Assembly (NCBI GenBank): GCA_963629425.1
Contig: CAVGIU010000036.1
Span: forward strand, 1-13,616
DNA length: 13,616 nt
Source: F23-B02 sp963629425
Lineage (GTDB): Bacteria; Bacillota; Clostridia; Oscillospirales; Oscillospiraceae
Reading direction: 5' to 3'
A program made the translations under genes and the position numbers. A model generated the notes under the pieces. It had not been told where the DNA came from and did not search any database. It worked only from the letters and a program-made list of their open reading frames with translations. This document shows, in pieces, positions 1 to 6,614 of this stretch (within the stretch, counting starts at the first letter, position 1; the number at the start of each line of letters is the position of its first letter).

Positions 1-545
1 ATAAGCATGATGAACTTATAATATCTGCTGATGGAAGCATGAGGGTTAATGGCTTTGAATTAATATATAGTAGCTATGCAGATGAAAGTGGTCTATTAGG
101 TAGTAACGTTGAAGCATCATCAAATTCAATAGTAGCACCACAAGCTAGATATGAGCATTACTCAAAAAATCCAATAAAGAACAAATCAACATATACAATA
201 TCTGCAGGTAAGTATGAATCTAATATTATTAGTTGGGGAGTAAGTACAATTGTAGGTATGACCATCGGGGCAATTGCAACTATAATAACTACGGCATTTA
301 ATGCGCCACTTGGACTGTCGATTTTGGTGTCATGTGCAAGTTCACTTGCATCTGCTATGCTGACTAGGGTGGAGATTTACGGTATGGATGATGCGTATTG
401 GTCATTCAAGCTAAAAAGATATGAAAGTACTTCGTCCACAAACTTGGATCGTAATTATATGTACACAGGTAATTGCTATTCAAAAAGAAACTATAAAGGG
501 ACAGCGTTCCCACACACTTTTTATTATCAAAATTATTTTGCATAA
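1..545 (+). CDS. Hypothetical protein with membrane segments, 5' end outside window
   Basis: The reading frame is open from the first full codon at position 3 to the TAA at 543-545, about 180 residues, so the gene starts before the window. A Met at 39 exists, but the codons before it read as ordinary protein and no ribosome binding site precedes it. The N-terminal half is polar. Two hydrophobic stretches follow (nucleotides about 225-299 and 306-362, rich in Ile, Ala, Thr and Gly), which could be a helical hairpin in the membrane. The C-terminal part is rich in Tyr, Ser and Asn and ends in Phe-Ala. I recognise no family or catalytic motif. Base composition is strongly AT-rich (many ATA, AAT and TTA codons), unlike the GC-leaning genes to the right, which suggests recent acquisition. 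It could be a secreted or membrane effector-like protein; that is only a guess. Confidence 0.7.
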   Translation, partial: KHDELIISADGSMRVNGFELIYSSYADESGLLGSNVEASSNSIVAPQARYEHYSKNPIKNKSTYTISAGKYESNIISWGVSTIVGMTIGAIATIITTAFNAPLGLSILVSCASSLASAMLTRVEIYGMDDAYWSFKLKRYESTSSTNLDRNYMYTGNCYSKRNYKGTAFPHTFYYQNYFA

Positions 546-566
546 TTTGTTTATTGGAGGAGTTCT

Positions 567-770
567 ATGAAATGCCCATTATGCGGCGGCGCGGCGGAGA
601 GAGGCTATATACAGTCTTCGCGCCAGATAATTTGGAGCAGAGATAAGAAAGAAGGATTCTTTCTTGCCGGTGACGGAGACATTAAACTAACAGAAGGAAC
701 TCTGAAACCGGGCATTACCGAGAGCTTTGTCTGCCCCAAGTGCAAAATGATATTTACGCCGATCGAATAG
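567..770 (+). CDS. Small zinc-ribbon protein (DUF6487-like)
   Basis: A 67-residue protein with two CxxC knuckles, Cys3/Cys6 at the N-terminus and Cys56/Cys59 near the C-terminus, the layout of a single zinc ribbon. Between them lies the segment GYIQSSRQIIWSRDK and an acidic/Gly stretch. This arrangement (MKCPxCG, then GYI, R-x-I-x-W, then CxxCK near the end) matches what I remember of the DUF6487 group of small Firmicutes proteins; function is unknown. The start is well supported: GGAGG at 556-560 lies 6 nt before the ATG. It begins 21 nt after the stop of the AT-rich gene, so the two may be co-transcribed, but its composition resembles the rest of the chromosome rather than that gene. The strong terminator at 776-813 follows immediately. 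Confidence 0.85.
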   Translation: MKCPLCGGAAERGYIQSSRQIIWSRDKKEGFFLAGDGDIKLTEGTLKPGITESFVCPKCKMIFTPIE

Positions 771-775
771 ACAAA

Positions 776-813
776 ACCCACCTTGCGCAAAAAACGCAGG
801 GTGGGTGATTTTT
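776..813. terminator. Bidirectional intrinsic terminator between convergent genes
   Basis: A 12-bp stem pairs 776-787 with 795-806 (one G-T wobble at 783/799) around a 7-nt A-rich loop. On the plus strand it is followed by TTTTT at 809-813. On the minus strand the bases after the stem give a TTTT run (complement of 773-776). It lies directly after the zinc-ribbon gene stop (770) and directly after the nucleosidase stop (812) on the other strand, so it can end both transcripts. Confidence 0.9.
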
Positions 814-1468
814 ATATCTCGCCGAGCACGGCGCAGACGGCGTCAAAAGCCTTCTGCGCGGCAAAGGCGACGTTTTTCTCGAAGCTGCCGAGGCCCGCTT
901 CATCCTCGGTGTCCGATATAGCGCGGATGCAGTTAAACGGAACATTCATCGCGTGGCACACATGCGCGGCCGCCGCGGTCTCCATATCGCAGCAAATTGG
1001 GTCAAAGCGCTCTATTATGCTCTCGCGCCCGTCGCTTTCGATGAACACGTCGCCCGTGACGGTGCGCCCGCACAGAAGCCCCAGGGCGCGGCCTGCATCG
1101 ACGATGTCCTTTGCGCAGGCAAAATCGGGATCAATAGCGCTCGGATGGTAGTCGATGATGAGCTGCGACGAGAGGTCGTGATAGACGCAGTCGGTTATCA
1201 TGATGCACTGGCCTATGTGAATTCCGCCGCTTATCGCACCGGCAACGCCGGACATGATGACTCTGTCAGCGCCGCAGTCACGGATAAGCGTCATGGCGCC
1301 GAGCGCCGCATTTACCTTTCCGAGACCGCAGAACACGGCGGACACCTCATGCCCGCACAAAATGCCGTCTGCCCGCTGCATTCCGTGCAGCGTACTTGCC
1401 TTGCCGCCGAGCGCGGCCTTATACGGTTCAAACTCCGGCGCACATGCGCACATTATTCCGATTTTCAT
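812..1468 (-). CDS. mtnN: 5'-methylthioadenosine/S-adenosylhomocysteine nucleosidase
   Basis: This cytosolic enzyme hydrolyses MTA and SAH to adenine plus the ribosyl thioether, clearing inhibitory by-products of SAM use and feeding the methyl cycle. The 218 residues show the PNP/UDP-phosphorylase fold signatures: N-terminal MKIGIM, Glu12 (the catalytic/water-positioning Glu of Pfs), the glycine-rich SGVAGAISGGIHIG at about 73-86, TGDVFIES at 138-145, the ribose-binding DMET with Glu163, and the catalytic Asp186 in AISD. The Glu163-Asp186 spacing of 23 equals that of the E. coli enzyme (174/197). Length is slightly short for the family (about 230). The ATG overlaps the stop of the upstream ProX gene by 4 nt (ATGA), and GGAGG at 1476-1480 sits 7 nt before it. 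It is the last gene of the minus-strand operon and ends at a shared terminator. Confidence 0.93.
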   Translation of the reverse strand: MKIGIMCACAPEFEPYKAALGGKASTLHGMQRADGILCGHEVSAVFCGLGKVNAALGAMTLIRDCGADRVIMSGVAGAISGGIHIGQCIMITDCVYHDLSSQLIIDYHPSAIDPDFACAKDIVDAGRALGLLCGRTVTGDVFIESDGRESIIERFDPICCDMETAAAAHVCHAMNVPFNCIRAISDTEDEAGLGSFEKNVAFAAQKAFDAVCAVLGEI

Positions 1469-2022
1469 TCCTCAACCTCCCATGGTAAAATTGCGACTGT
1501 ATATTCATGTCCTACCTCCGGCAGGAATTTTCTCGTAATGTCGGCAGTCCTTATCTTTAGAGTAGACGTGTTTATGCACGGATGGCAACCTATGTATTCG
1601 TCCTTTAAAAGATCCCCGTCGATGACAAGATGCACCCTGCCGTTATCGTTCATAAGCCCCAGTACGCTTACAGAGCCCGGCGTTATATCCAGCAGCTCCT
1701 GCATGTGCTCGGGCGAGGCAAACGATAGCCGCGCTGTTCCTATCTGCTTTGAAAGAAGCTTGGTTTTAAAGGGCTTATCTCCGGGCATTAGCAGCAGATA
1801 AAACTCTGTCTGCTGGCGATTCGTGAGAAAAAGATTTTTGCAGATCTTTGCGCCGAGCGTTTTCTCGATCTCATGGCAGGCCTCGATAGTGTCGGCCTGC
1901 TCGTGATCGACGCGGTCGTAGCCTATGCCGAGCCTGTCCAGCATATCATAGCAGCGCTGCTCCTTGGGCAGGCGCTCTGCGCAGTTTTCGGGCCTGCCTT
2001 CGTAAAGTTTTGATGTTTCCAT
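1465..2022 (-). CDS. proX: ProX/YbaK-type prolyl-tRNA editing (Ala-tRNA(Pro) deacylase-like) protein
   Basis: Proteins of this family are free-standing relatives of the ProRS editing domain; they hydrolyse mischarged tRNA, typically Ala-tRNA(Pro). The 185-residue protein shows the conserved TIEACHEIE segment (45-53), the family lysine in ICKNLFL (Lys62), the KPFKTKLLSK basic patch (83-92), GSVSVLGLMND (116-126) and GCHPCINTSTLKI (145-157), which is the usual order and length. I chose the ATG at 2020-2022 because AGAGG at 2031-2035 lies 8 nt upstream. A GTG at 2029-2031 would add three residues and overlaps the TGA of the CoA transferase gene, but it has no separate ribosome binding site. It overlaps the nucleosidase gene by 4 nt, so it is translationally coupled. 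Substrate specificity (Ala versus another amino acid) cannot be read from the sequence. Confidence 0.88.
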   Translation of the reverse strand: METSKLYEGRPENCAERLPKEQRCYDMLDRLGIGYDRVDHEQADTIEACHEIEKTLGAKICKNLFLTNRQQTEFYLLLMPGDKPFKTKLLSKQIGTARLSFASPEHMQELLDITPGSVSVLGLMNDNGRVHLVIDGDLLKDEYIGCHPCINTSTLKIRTADITRKFLPEVGHEYTVAILPWEVEE

Positions 2023-2027
2023 AGCTT

Positions 2028-3362
2028 TCACCTCTTGTTTGACGGCAGCCAGATGCGGTTTGCTTCGGCCGCCTTTATGAGCTCATCACGAAAATCGGGG
2101 TGAGCGATGCTTATAAGTGCGTCCGCGCGCTCCCATGTCGTGAGACCGGCGAGATTCACAACGCCATACTCCGTCGCAACGTAGTAGGCGAGCGAGCGCG
2201 GCGTAGTTATTATATCGCCCGAGAAGGTCGGAACTATGCGGCTGTGCATAACGCCGTTTTTGTCGGTGTGCGTGCTGCTCATGCAGATAAAAGCCTTGCC
2301 GCCGCGCGCCATCTGAGCGCCGCAAACAAAATCGAGCTGACCGCCCGTGCCGCTTATTTGGCGCGTTCCGGAGCTCTCGGAGCTTATCTGACCGTAAAGA
2401 TCCGCGCCAATGCAGGCGTTAATGGACACAATGTTGTCGTTTTGCGCTATCACATACGGATCGTTGACGTAAGAAAGGGGATAGCCCAAAACATCGGGAT
2501 TGTCGTTTAGCCAGTCGTTGAACTCATGGCTTCCGATAGCAATGCCGAGCACACCCTTGCCGGGATGGAGTGTTTTTTTCGCATTTGTGAGTTTTCCGGC
2601 TTTAAACATAGCAAGATACCCGTCCGAGCAAAGCTCCGTGTGCATACCGAGATCCTTAAGCTCACTGTCTGCGATAAGCTCGCCGAGGGCGTTTGGCATT
2701 CCGCCTATGCCGAGCTGAACGCACGCGCCGTTTTCAATGTACGGCAGCAGCAGATTAGCTATTCTGACATCCGTCTCAGTCGGAGCGGGATTCGGCATCT
2801 CGAAAAGCGGGGGATCGCCGGTTTCGACGATATGATCGACCTCGGATATATGTATTCTCGCATCCTTGCTGCCTTTAATGCGCGGGATGTTGCGGTTTAC
2901 CTCGACAATGACGATCTTTGAGTTATCCGCAATACATTTTGACATGCCAAGAGACGGACCGAAATAGAAATAGCCCTCGTCATCCATGTCGGACACCGTG
3001 ACCATGCAGACATCCGAGGTGAGGAAGTTCTTATAGTACCAAGCGAGATTTCTGAACACCATTGGCTCGAAGAAGGCTCTGCCCCTGTCGCACATTTTGC
3101 GCTCGTAGCCCGAGCAGTGCCATGTGTTATAAACAAAATGCTCCATATCGGGATCGCATTCTATGACCTGCACAGGCCCGAATATGAGATCACCGCGGAT
3201 CTTAACGCCTCTGAGCTCGTCCCTGCGCTTTGCAAGCGCCGCGTCGCACAATACGGGGAAGCCCAGGTTTGAGGTATACTCTACCCAGTCGCCGCTTTTA
3301 ACGCACTTGACGGCATCGTCTGCGCTTGTGAGCTTTGCCTTGTATTTGCTTAATAAGCCCAT
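2028..3362 (-). CDS. Acetyl-CoA hydrolase/transferase family: butyryl- or 4-hydroxybutyrate-type CoA transferase
   Basis: It moves CoA between acyl groups, in gut Clostridia typically butyryl-CoA + acetate to butyrate + acetyl-CoA, the last step of butyrate production. From the chosen start it has 444 residues, normal for the family. Landmarks: SADDAVKCVKSGDWVEY (13-29), the oxyanion/CoA-site segment QLGIGGMPNALGELI (216-230), the catalytic glutamate in HTEL (Glu243), SGTRQISGTGGQLDF (331-345), a Pro-Thr-Phe-Ser-Gly-Asp-Ile stretch (378-384) and the C-terminal ISIAHPDFRDELIKAA (417-432) ending in WLPSNKR. The ATG at 3360-3362 has AGGAGG at 3369-3374 with 6-nt spacing; an in-frame ATG at 3387-3389 has none. 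It leads a three-gene operon. Assignment to the But/AbfT-like family is firm; the exact acyl substrate (butyrate, 4-hydroxybutyrate, propionate) is inference. Confidence 0.9.
   Translation of the reverse strand: MGLLSKYKAKLTSADDAVKCVKSGDWVEYTSNLGFPVLCDAALAKRRDELRGVKIRGDLIFGPVQVIECDPDMEHFVYNTWHCSGYERKMCDRGRAFFEPMVFRNLAWYYKNFLTSDVCMVTVSDMDDEGYFYFGPSLGMSKCIADNSKIVIVEVNRNIPRIKGSKDARIHISEVDHIVETGDPPLFEMPNPAPTETDVRIANLLLPYIENGACVQLGIGGMPNALGELIADSELKDLGMHTELCSDGYLAMFKAGKLTNAKKTLHPGKGVLGIAIGSHEFNDWLNDNPDVLGYPLSYVNDPYVIAQNDNIVSINACIGADLYGQISSESSGTRQISGTGGQLDFVCGAQMARGGKAFICMSSTHTDKNGVMHSRIVPTFSGDIITTPRSLAYYVATEYGVVNLAGLTTWERADALISIAHPDFRDELIKAAEANRIWLPSNKR
2031..2035 (-). promoter_or_regulatory. Ribosome binding site deciding the ProX start
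   Basis: On the minus strand AGAGG (within AAGAGGTG) lies inside the last codons of the CoA transferase gene and 8 nt before the ATG at 2022. This favours that ATG over the GTG at 2031, which the site itself touches. Confidence 0.7.
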
Positions 3363-3368
3363 GACAGA

Positions 3369-3374
3369 CCTCCT
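3369..3374 (-). promoter_or_regulatory. Ribosome binding site deciding the CoA transferase start
   Basis: A perfect AGGAGG on the minus strand, 6 nt upstream of the ATG at 3362. It rules against the longer reading from 3389, which would place this site inside the coding region. Confidence 0.85.
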
Positions 3375-3397
3375 GATGACAATATTCATAATATATA

Positions 3398-3426
3398 ATT
3401 ATCGCACATTTTGCCCGCCAGCGCAA
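3398..3426 (-). promoter_or_regulatory. Candidate promoter of the CoA transferase operon
   Basis: On the minus strand TTGCGC (3421-3426) and GATAAT (3398-3403) are 17 nt apart. The -10 matches 5 of 6 and the -35 matches 3 of 6 consensus bases. It would start RNA near 3391, about 29 nt before the ATG. The -35 is weak, and an alternative AT-rich -10 (TATATT, 3390-3395) is present. Confidence 0.5.
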
Positions 3427-3427
3427 C

Positions 3428-3456
3428 TTGTAAAAATGACCGAAAGGGTATATAAT
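3428..3456 (+). promoter_or_regulatory. Promoter of the ogg-HAD gene pair
   Basis: TTGTAA (3428-3433), a 17-nt spacer and a perfect TATAAT (3451-3456). RNA would begin near 3463, which leaves the ATG at 3490 as the first usable in-frame start and excludes the one at 3436. The -35 box lies one base from the -35 of the divergent minus-strand promoter. Confidence 0.7.
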
Positions 3457-3489
3457 TATTCAGAATTTTTGCATTTTACGGGGAAAGAT

Positions 3490-4293
3490 ATGAAGCTTTG
3501 CAGCACAGAAGAATTGGATATCGTAAAAACCTTCGAATGCGGCCAGTGTTTTCGCTGGAACTGCGGAGCGGACGGCATATACCGCGGCATTGTGGACGGC
3601 TATTACGCCGAGGTCTCGGTGAATGATAATGAAGTTTACATAACATCAGACGCGCCCGAGGATATATGGCATGAATATTTCGACCTTGGCACGGATTATG
3701 CCGAGATAAGCCGCGCATTTACGGGCGAATACCTCTCAGAATGTGTTCGGTACGGCAGCGGTATACGCATCCTGCGACAGGACGGCTGGGAGGCGCTGTG
3801 CTCGTTCATAATATCCCAGTGCAATAACATAAGCCGCATAAAGGGCATCGTCGAGCGCCTATGCGAAGGCTTTGGCGATGAGATAAAGGTCGGGGATGAG
3901 ATGTATTATTCATTTCCGAGCGCCGAGCGGCTGGCTGTGCTGGAGCCCGACGATCTTGCAGTTATACGCTCAGGCTACAGAGCAGAGTACATAATTTGCG
4001 CCGCTCGCGATGTCGTAAACGGTAATATCGACCTTGAGGCGCTTAAAAAATGCGATTACAGGCAGGCGATAAAGGCTTTGCGCACGGTTCGCGGAGTCGG
4101 TGAAAAGGTCGCAAACTGCGTCGTGCTGTTCGGGCTGTGGCACATGGAGGCATTCCCCATAGACGTTTGGATGAAGCGTGCGCTTAAGGAAAACTTTCCG
4201 CGGGATTTTGACCCGGAGTCGCTCGGCCGCTACGCGGGGCTTGCCCAGCAATATATTTTCTATTACGCAAGGAGCATGGGAAAAGAAAAATGA
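3490..4293 (+). CDS. ogg: 8-oxoguanine DNA glycosylase/AP lyase (Ogg1 family)
   Basis: A base-excision repair enzyme that removes 8-oxoguanine from DNA and can nick the abasic site. The 267 residues show the OGG N-terminal domain with TFECGQCFRW (14-23), then the helix-hairpin-helix glycosylase domain: SQCNNISRIKGIVERLC (109-125) and the HhH-GPD motif with catalytic Lys206 in RGVGEKVANC and catalytic Asp225 in FPIDVWM. The Lys-Asp distance of 19 equals that of human OGG1 (249/268). Length is normal for bacterial homologues. I chose the ATG at 3490 because GGGGAAAG lies just upstream and because the promoter's likely RNA start (about 3463) is downstream of the only other nearby ATG (3436), which has no ribosome binding site. 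The stop overlaps the next gene by 4 nt (ATGA). Confidence 0.92.
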   Translation: MKLCSTEELDIVKTFECGQCFRWNCGADGIYRGIVDGYYAEVSVNDNEVYITSDAPEDIWHEYFDLGTDYAEISRAFTGEYLSECVRYGSGIRILRQDGWEALCSFIISQCNNISRIKGIVERLCEGFGDEIKVGDEMYYSFPSAERLAVLEPDDLAVIRSGYRAEYIICAARDVVNGNIDLEALKKCDYRQAIKALRTVRGVGEKVANCVVLFGLWHMEAFPIDVWMKRALKENFPRDFDPESLGRYAGLAQQYIFYYARSMGKEK

Positions 4294-5105
4294 AATACAA
4301 GATGCTTGCCGCCGATATGGATTCGACGGCCTTAAATTCAAAAAAGGAGCTCACCCCAAAAACGGTCGCAGCCATGGAAAAGGCGATAGAACAGGGGAAG
4401 ATCGTTGCATTCTCAACAGGGCGCAGCATAAGCCTTGTGCAGCCGTATATAGGCCAGGTGCACGGCATGCGCTACGCTGTGACGGGTGCAGGAGCATCGG
4501 TCATAGACACATACACGGGAAAGAAATTCAGCTATGAGACGATAGACCCCGAAACAATCAAATACATCGCCGCCCGAGCCGCGGGCTACATTATGCCGAT
4601 ACTTTTCATCGACGACAAAACCTACAGCAGCTCATGGTGCGTCGATAGCTGCGCCGATTTCGGACTGAGTGCGTACGAGCCGATATACAGACAGGGGATG
4701 AACCTTGTCGACGATGTCTTCGCCATGTTCATGGCAGATCCCAAGCCGGTTGAAAAGCTTAATCTTTTCTTCGCGCAGGACGGCGAGGCCGATGCCGTCT
4801 ACGAGCAGATAAAAAACCTGCCCGTGAGCTTCACCTGCCATTCACCGCATTGTTTGGAGATAAACGCGAGCGGCGTGAGCAAAGCGAAGGGACTGCGGTC
4901 ACTGTGCGCTGCGCTTGGTGTCGATCTGTCTGAGTGCATAGCGATAGGCGATGCGCAAAACGATGAGGAAATGCTCAAGGCTGCCGGACTCAAGGTGGCC
5001 ATGGCAAACGGAAGCACCGCTGTCAGGGCACTCGCCGACGTCATCGCGCCTGACTGCGACAGCGACGGCGTCGCGGCGATAATTGAACAATATTTGCTTG
5101 ATTAG
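4290..5105 (+). CDS. Cof-type HAD-superfamily phosphatase
   Basis: A cytosolic HAD hydrolase of the Cof/YidA type; relatives dephosphorylate sugar phosphates, nucleotides or FMN, and the substrate here cannot be told. The 271 residues contain all four HAD motifs: I, nucleophile Asp9 and acid/base Asp11 in DMDST; II, Thr43 in FSTGR; III, Lys198 in SGVSKAKGL; IV, Asp221 and Asp225 in GDAQNDEEML. A C2-type cap domain of about 110 residues lies between motifs II and III, as expected. Motif I reads DMDSTALN instead of the usual DxDGTLL, with Ser in place of the Gly, a mild departure that keeps both aspartates. The start overlaps the ogg stop, so it is probably translated by coupling. No terminator is visible after it; the -35 box of the next promoter overlaps its last codons. 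Confidence 0.9.
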   Translation: MKYKMLAADMDSTALNSKKELTPKTVAAMEKAIEQGKIVAFSTGRSISLVQPYIGQVHGMRYAVTGAGASVIDTYTGKKFSYETIDPETIKYIAARAAGYIMPILFIDDKTYSSSWCVDSCADFGLSAYEPIYRQGMNLVDDVFAMFMADPKPVEKLNLFFAQDGEADAVYEQIKNLPVSFTCHSPHCLEINASGVSKAKGLRSLCAALGVDLSECIAIGDAQNDEEMLKAAGLKVAMANGSTAVRALADVIAPDCDSDGVAAIIEQYLLD

Positions 5106-5126
5106 ATACAGTAATTATAGTATAAT
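5098..5126 (+). promoter_or_regulatory. Promoter of the Sir2-TagA-tmk-folate operon
   Basis: TTGATT (5098-5103), a 17-nt spacer and a perfect TATAAT (5121-5126). The -35 box overlaps the final codons of the HAD gene. Transcription would begin near 5133, about 28 nt before the Sir2 ATG. Confidence 0.75.
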
Positions 5127-5148
5127 AAACTGATTAGGACTCGACTTT

Positions 5149-5152
5149 GGAG
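5149..5152 (+). promoter_or_regulatory. Ribosome binding site deciding the Sir2 start
   Basis: GGAG at 5149-5152 is 8 nt before the ATG at 5161. An in-frame GTG at 5152-5154 overlaps this site and is therefore unlikely to be the start. Confidence 0.65.
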
Positions 5153-5160
5153 TGTGCGCT

Positions 5161-5877
5161 ATGGACGAAAAAATTATGCAGTTGAAAAAATGGATAGACG
5201 ACAGCGACAATGTTGTATTCTTCGGAGGAGCAGGCGTTTCTACTGAGAGCGGGATACCCGATTTCCGCAGCGTCGACGGCCTGTACAACCAAAAATGGAA
5301 GTATCCGCCCGAGACGATATTGAGCCATTCGTTTTTTGTCCGCTATCCCGAGGAGTATTACCGTTTCCACAGAGAAAAGCTCGTTATCGACGGCGTAAAA
5401 CCGAACGCAGCGCATTTAAAGCTTGCCGAGCTTGAGCAGAGGGGCAAGCTGCGCGCAGTGGTCACTCAGAATATAGACGGGCTGCATCAGGCGGCCGGCA
5501 GCAAAAATGTCCTTGAACTCCATGGCAGCATATTGAGAAGCTACTGCTCACTGTGCGGTAAGCCCTATCCTGCGGATAAAATGAACCACGGCGAAGGCGT
5601 CCCGCACTGCACATGCGGAGGAGTTATACGCCCGGACATAGTGCTGTACGAAGAGCCGCTGGATGAAAAGGTCATCACTGAGGCTGTCCGCGTCATATCC
5701 GAGGCGGAGGTGCTCATAATCGGCGGAACGAGCCTGAATGTTTACCCCGCTGCGGGACTTATAAACTATTACCGGGGAAATAAGCTTGCCCTCGTTAACC
5801 TCAGCAGGACTCCGTATGACGACGAAGCGGATCTTGTTATAAATGAAAAGATTGGAAAGGTGTTCAGTCAGCTTTGA
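5161..5877 (+). CDS. cobB: NAD-dependent protein deacylase, Sir2 family (CobB-like)
   Basis: Sirtuins remove acetyl (and other acyl) groups from protein lysines using NAD, giving nicotinamide and O-acyl-ADP-ribose; in bacteria a classic target is acetyl-CoA synthetase. The 238 residues show the NAD-binding GAGVSTESGIPDFRS (23-37), TQNIDGLH with Gln103, Asn104 and Asp106, the catalytic His121 in ELHGS, a zinc module (Cys129, Cys132, Cys150, Cys152, the second pair spaced CxC rather than the commoner CxxC), RPDIVLYEE (157-165) and GGTSLNVYPAAGL (188-200). Length is typical. The ATG at 5161 is preferred over the GTG at 5152 because of the ribosome binding site position. Its stop overlaps the TTG start of the glycosyltransferase gene. 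Targets in this organism are unknown; a link to acyl-CoA metabolism is plausible but not shown. Confidence 0.93.
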   Translation: MDEKIMQLKKWIDDSDNVVFFGGAGVSTESGIPDFRSVDGLYNQKWKYPPETILSHSFFVRYPEEYYRFHREKLVIDGVKPNAAHLKLAELEQRGKLRAVVTQNIDGLHQAAGSKNVLELHGSILRSYCSLCGKPYPADKMNHGEGVPHCTCGGVIRPDIVLYEEPLDEKVITEAVRVISEAEVLIIGGTSLNVYPAAGLINYYRGNKLALVNLSRTPYDDEADLVINEKIGKVFSQL

Positions 5878-6614
5878 GCAGAATAGATGTTTTGGGCGTC
5901 GGATTTGATGATCTGACGCGAAAAGATGCGATAGATATGTGCAAACGGCTCATTGACGAGCATCGCAGCGCATATATGGTCACGCCAAATCCCGAGATAG
6001 TCATGGCGGCCTGGGATCACCCCGAGCTGTATGATGCGATATGCAGGGCGGATATTGTCATACCCGACGGTATCGGCGTTGTAAAAGCGGCAAAGATCAT
6101 AGGAACTCCGCTTAAAGAGCGCCTGCCCGGAATTGAGATAGGCGAGGAAATCTTAAAGTACGCCGCAGAGAGCGGAAAGAGCGTTTTCCTGCTCGGCGCA
6201 AAGCCCGGTGTGGCCGAGGCTGCCGCCGAAAAAATGAGGGAGCTGTTCCCGGGACTCAATGTCTGCGGCACAAACGACGGATATTTTAAAGAGGACGGCC
6301 CCGTTGTTGAGAAAATCAACGCCGCAAAGCCTGATTTCCTCATGGTATGCCTCGGAGCGCCCAAGCAGGAGCTTTGGATGGCGGAAAACGCGCCCAAGCT
6401 CGATGTCGGTCTCATGGCGGGACTCGGCGGCTCGCTGGACGTGTTTGCGGGAACAGTGATGCGCGCACCGAAGATATGGCAGAAAATGAATGCGGAGTGG
6501 CTTTATCGCTGCATAAAGGAGCCGTGGCGCTTTAAGCGTATAGCGCGTTTGCCGCTGTTTATAGTAAAGGCGTGGATAAAACGGATAGGGAAGTTATTCA
6601 ATGGAAAAGGGTAA
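5874..6614 (+). CDS. WecG/TagA/CpsF-family glycosyltransferase
   Basis: Members add N-acetylmannosamine (or N-acetylmannosaminuronate) to an undecaprenyl-linked sugar during synthesis of wall teichoic acid or other surface polymers, on the inner face of the membrane. The 246 residues show VTPNPEIV with Thr37, the catalytic Asp65 in IVIPDGIGVV, LPGIEIGEEIL (84-94), VFLLGAKPGVAE (104-115), CLGAPKQELW (159-168), the GLGGSLDVFAG loop (183-193) and the basic, hydrophobic C-terminal tail (about 207-241) that anchors TagA-type enzymes to the membrane. The start is a TTG at 5874 overlapping the Sir2 stop by 4 nt. No ATG or GTG stands at a suitable place and the residues right after the TTG fit the family, so I accept it. 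No teichoic-acid gene cluster is adjacent, so the polymer and sugar are uncertain. Confidence 0.9.
   Translation: MSRIDVLGVGFDDLTRKDAIDMCKRLIDEHRSAYMVTPNPEIVMAAWDHPELYDAICRADIVIPDGIGVVKAAKIIGTPLKERLPGIEIGEEILKYAAESGKSVFLLGAKPGVAEAAAEKMRELFPGLNVCGTNDGYFKEDGPVVEKINAAKPDFLMVCLGAPKQELWMAENAPKLDVGLMAGLGGSLDVFAGTVMRAPKIWQKMNAEWLYRCIKEPWRFKRIARLPLFIVKAWIKRIGKLFNGKG

Noticed and set aside
518..546. Possible promoter (TTTTTA ... CATAAT) for the zinc-ribbon gene
   Set aside because: The -35 match is poor and the sequence is uniformly AT-rich, so such matches are expected by chance; it also overlaps the end of the preceding gene.
953..1801. Plus-strand open frame of about 282 codons across the nucleosidase and ProX genes
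   Set aside because: Both minus-strand genes are firmly identified with ribosome binding sites and catalytic residues; the antisense frame has biased composition and no family features.
3163..3489. Upstream extension of the ogg frame to position 3163 or 3436
   Set aside because: It would run through the CoA transferase start and both promoters; the extra residues do not resemble the Ogg N-terminus, and no ribosome binding site precedes those starts.
5106..5160. Possible terminator between the HAD gene and the Sir2 gene
   Set aside because: No stem-loop with a T-run is visible in these 55 bases; the stretch is accounted for by a promoter and ribosome binding site.
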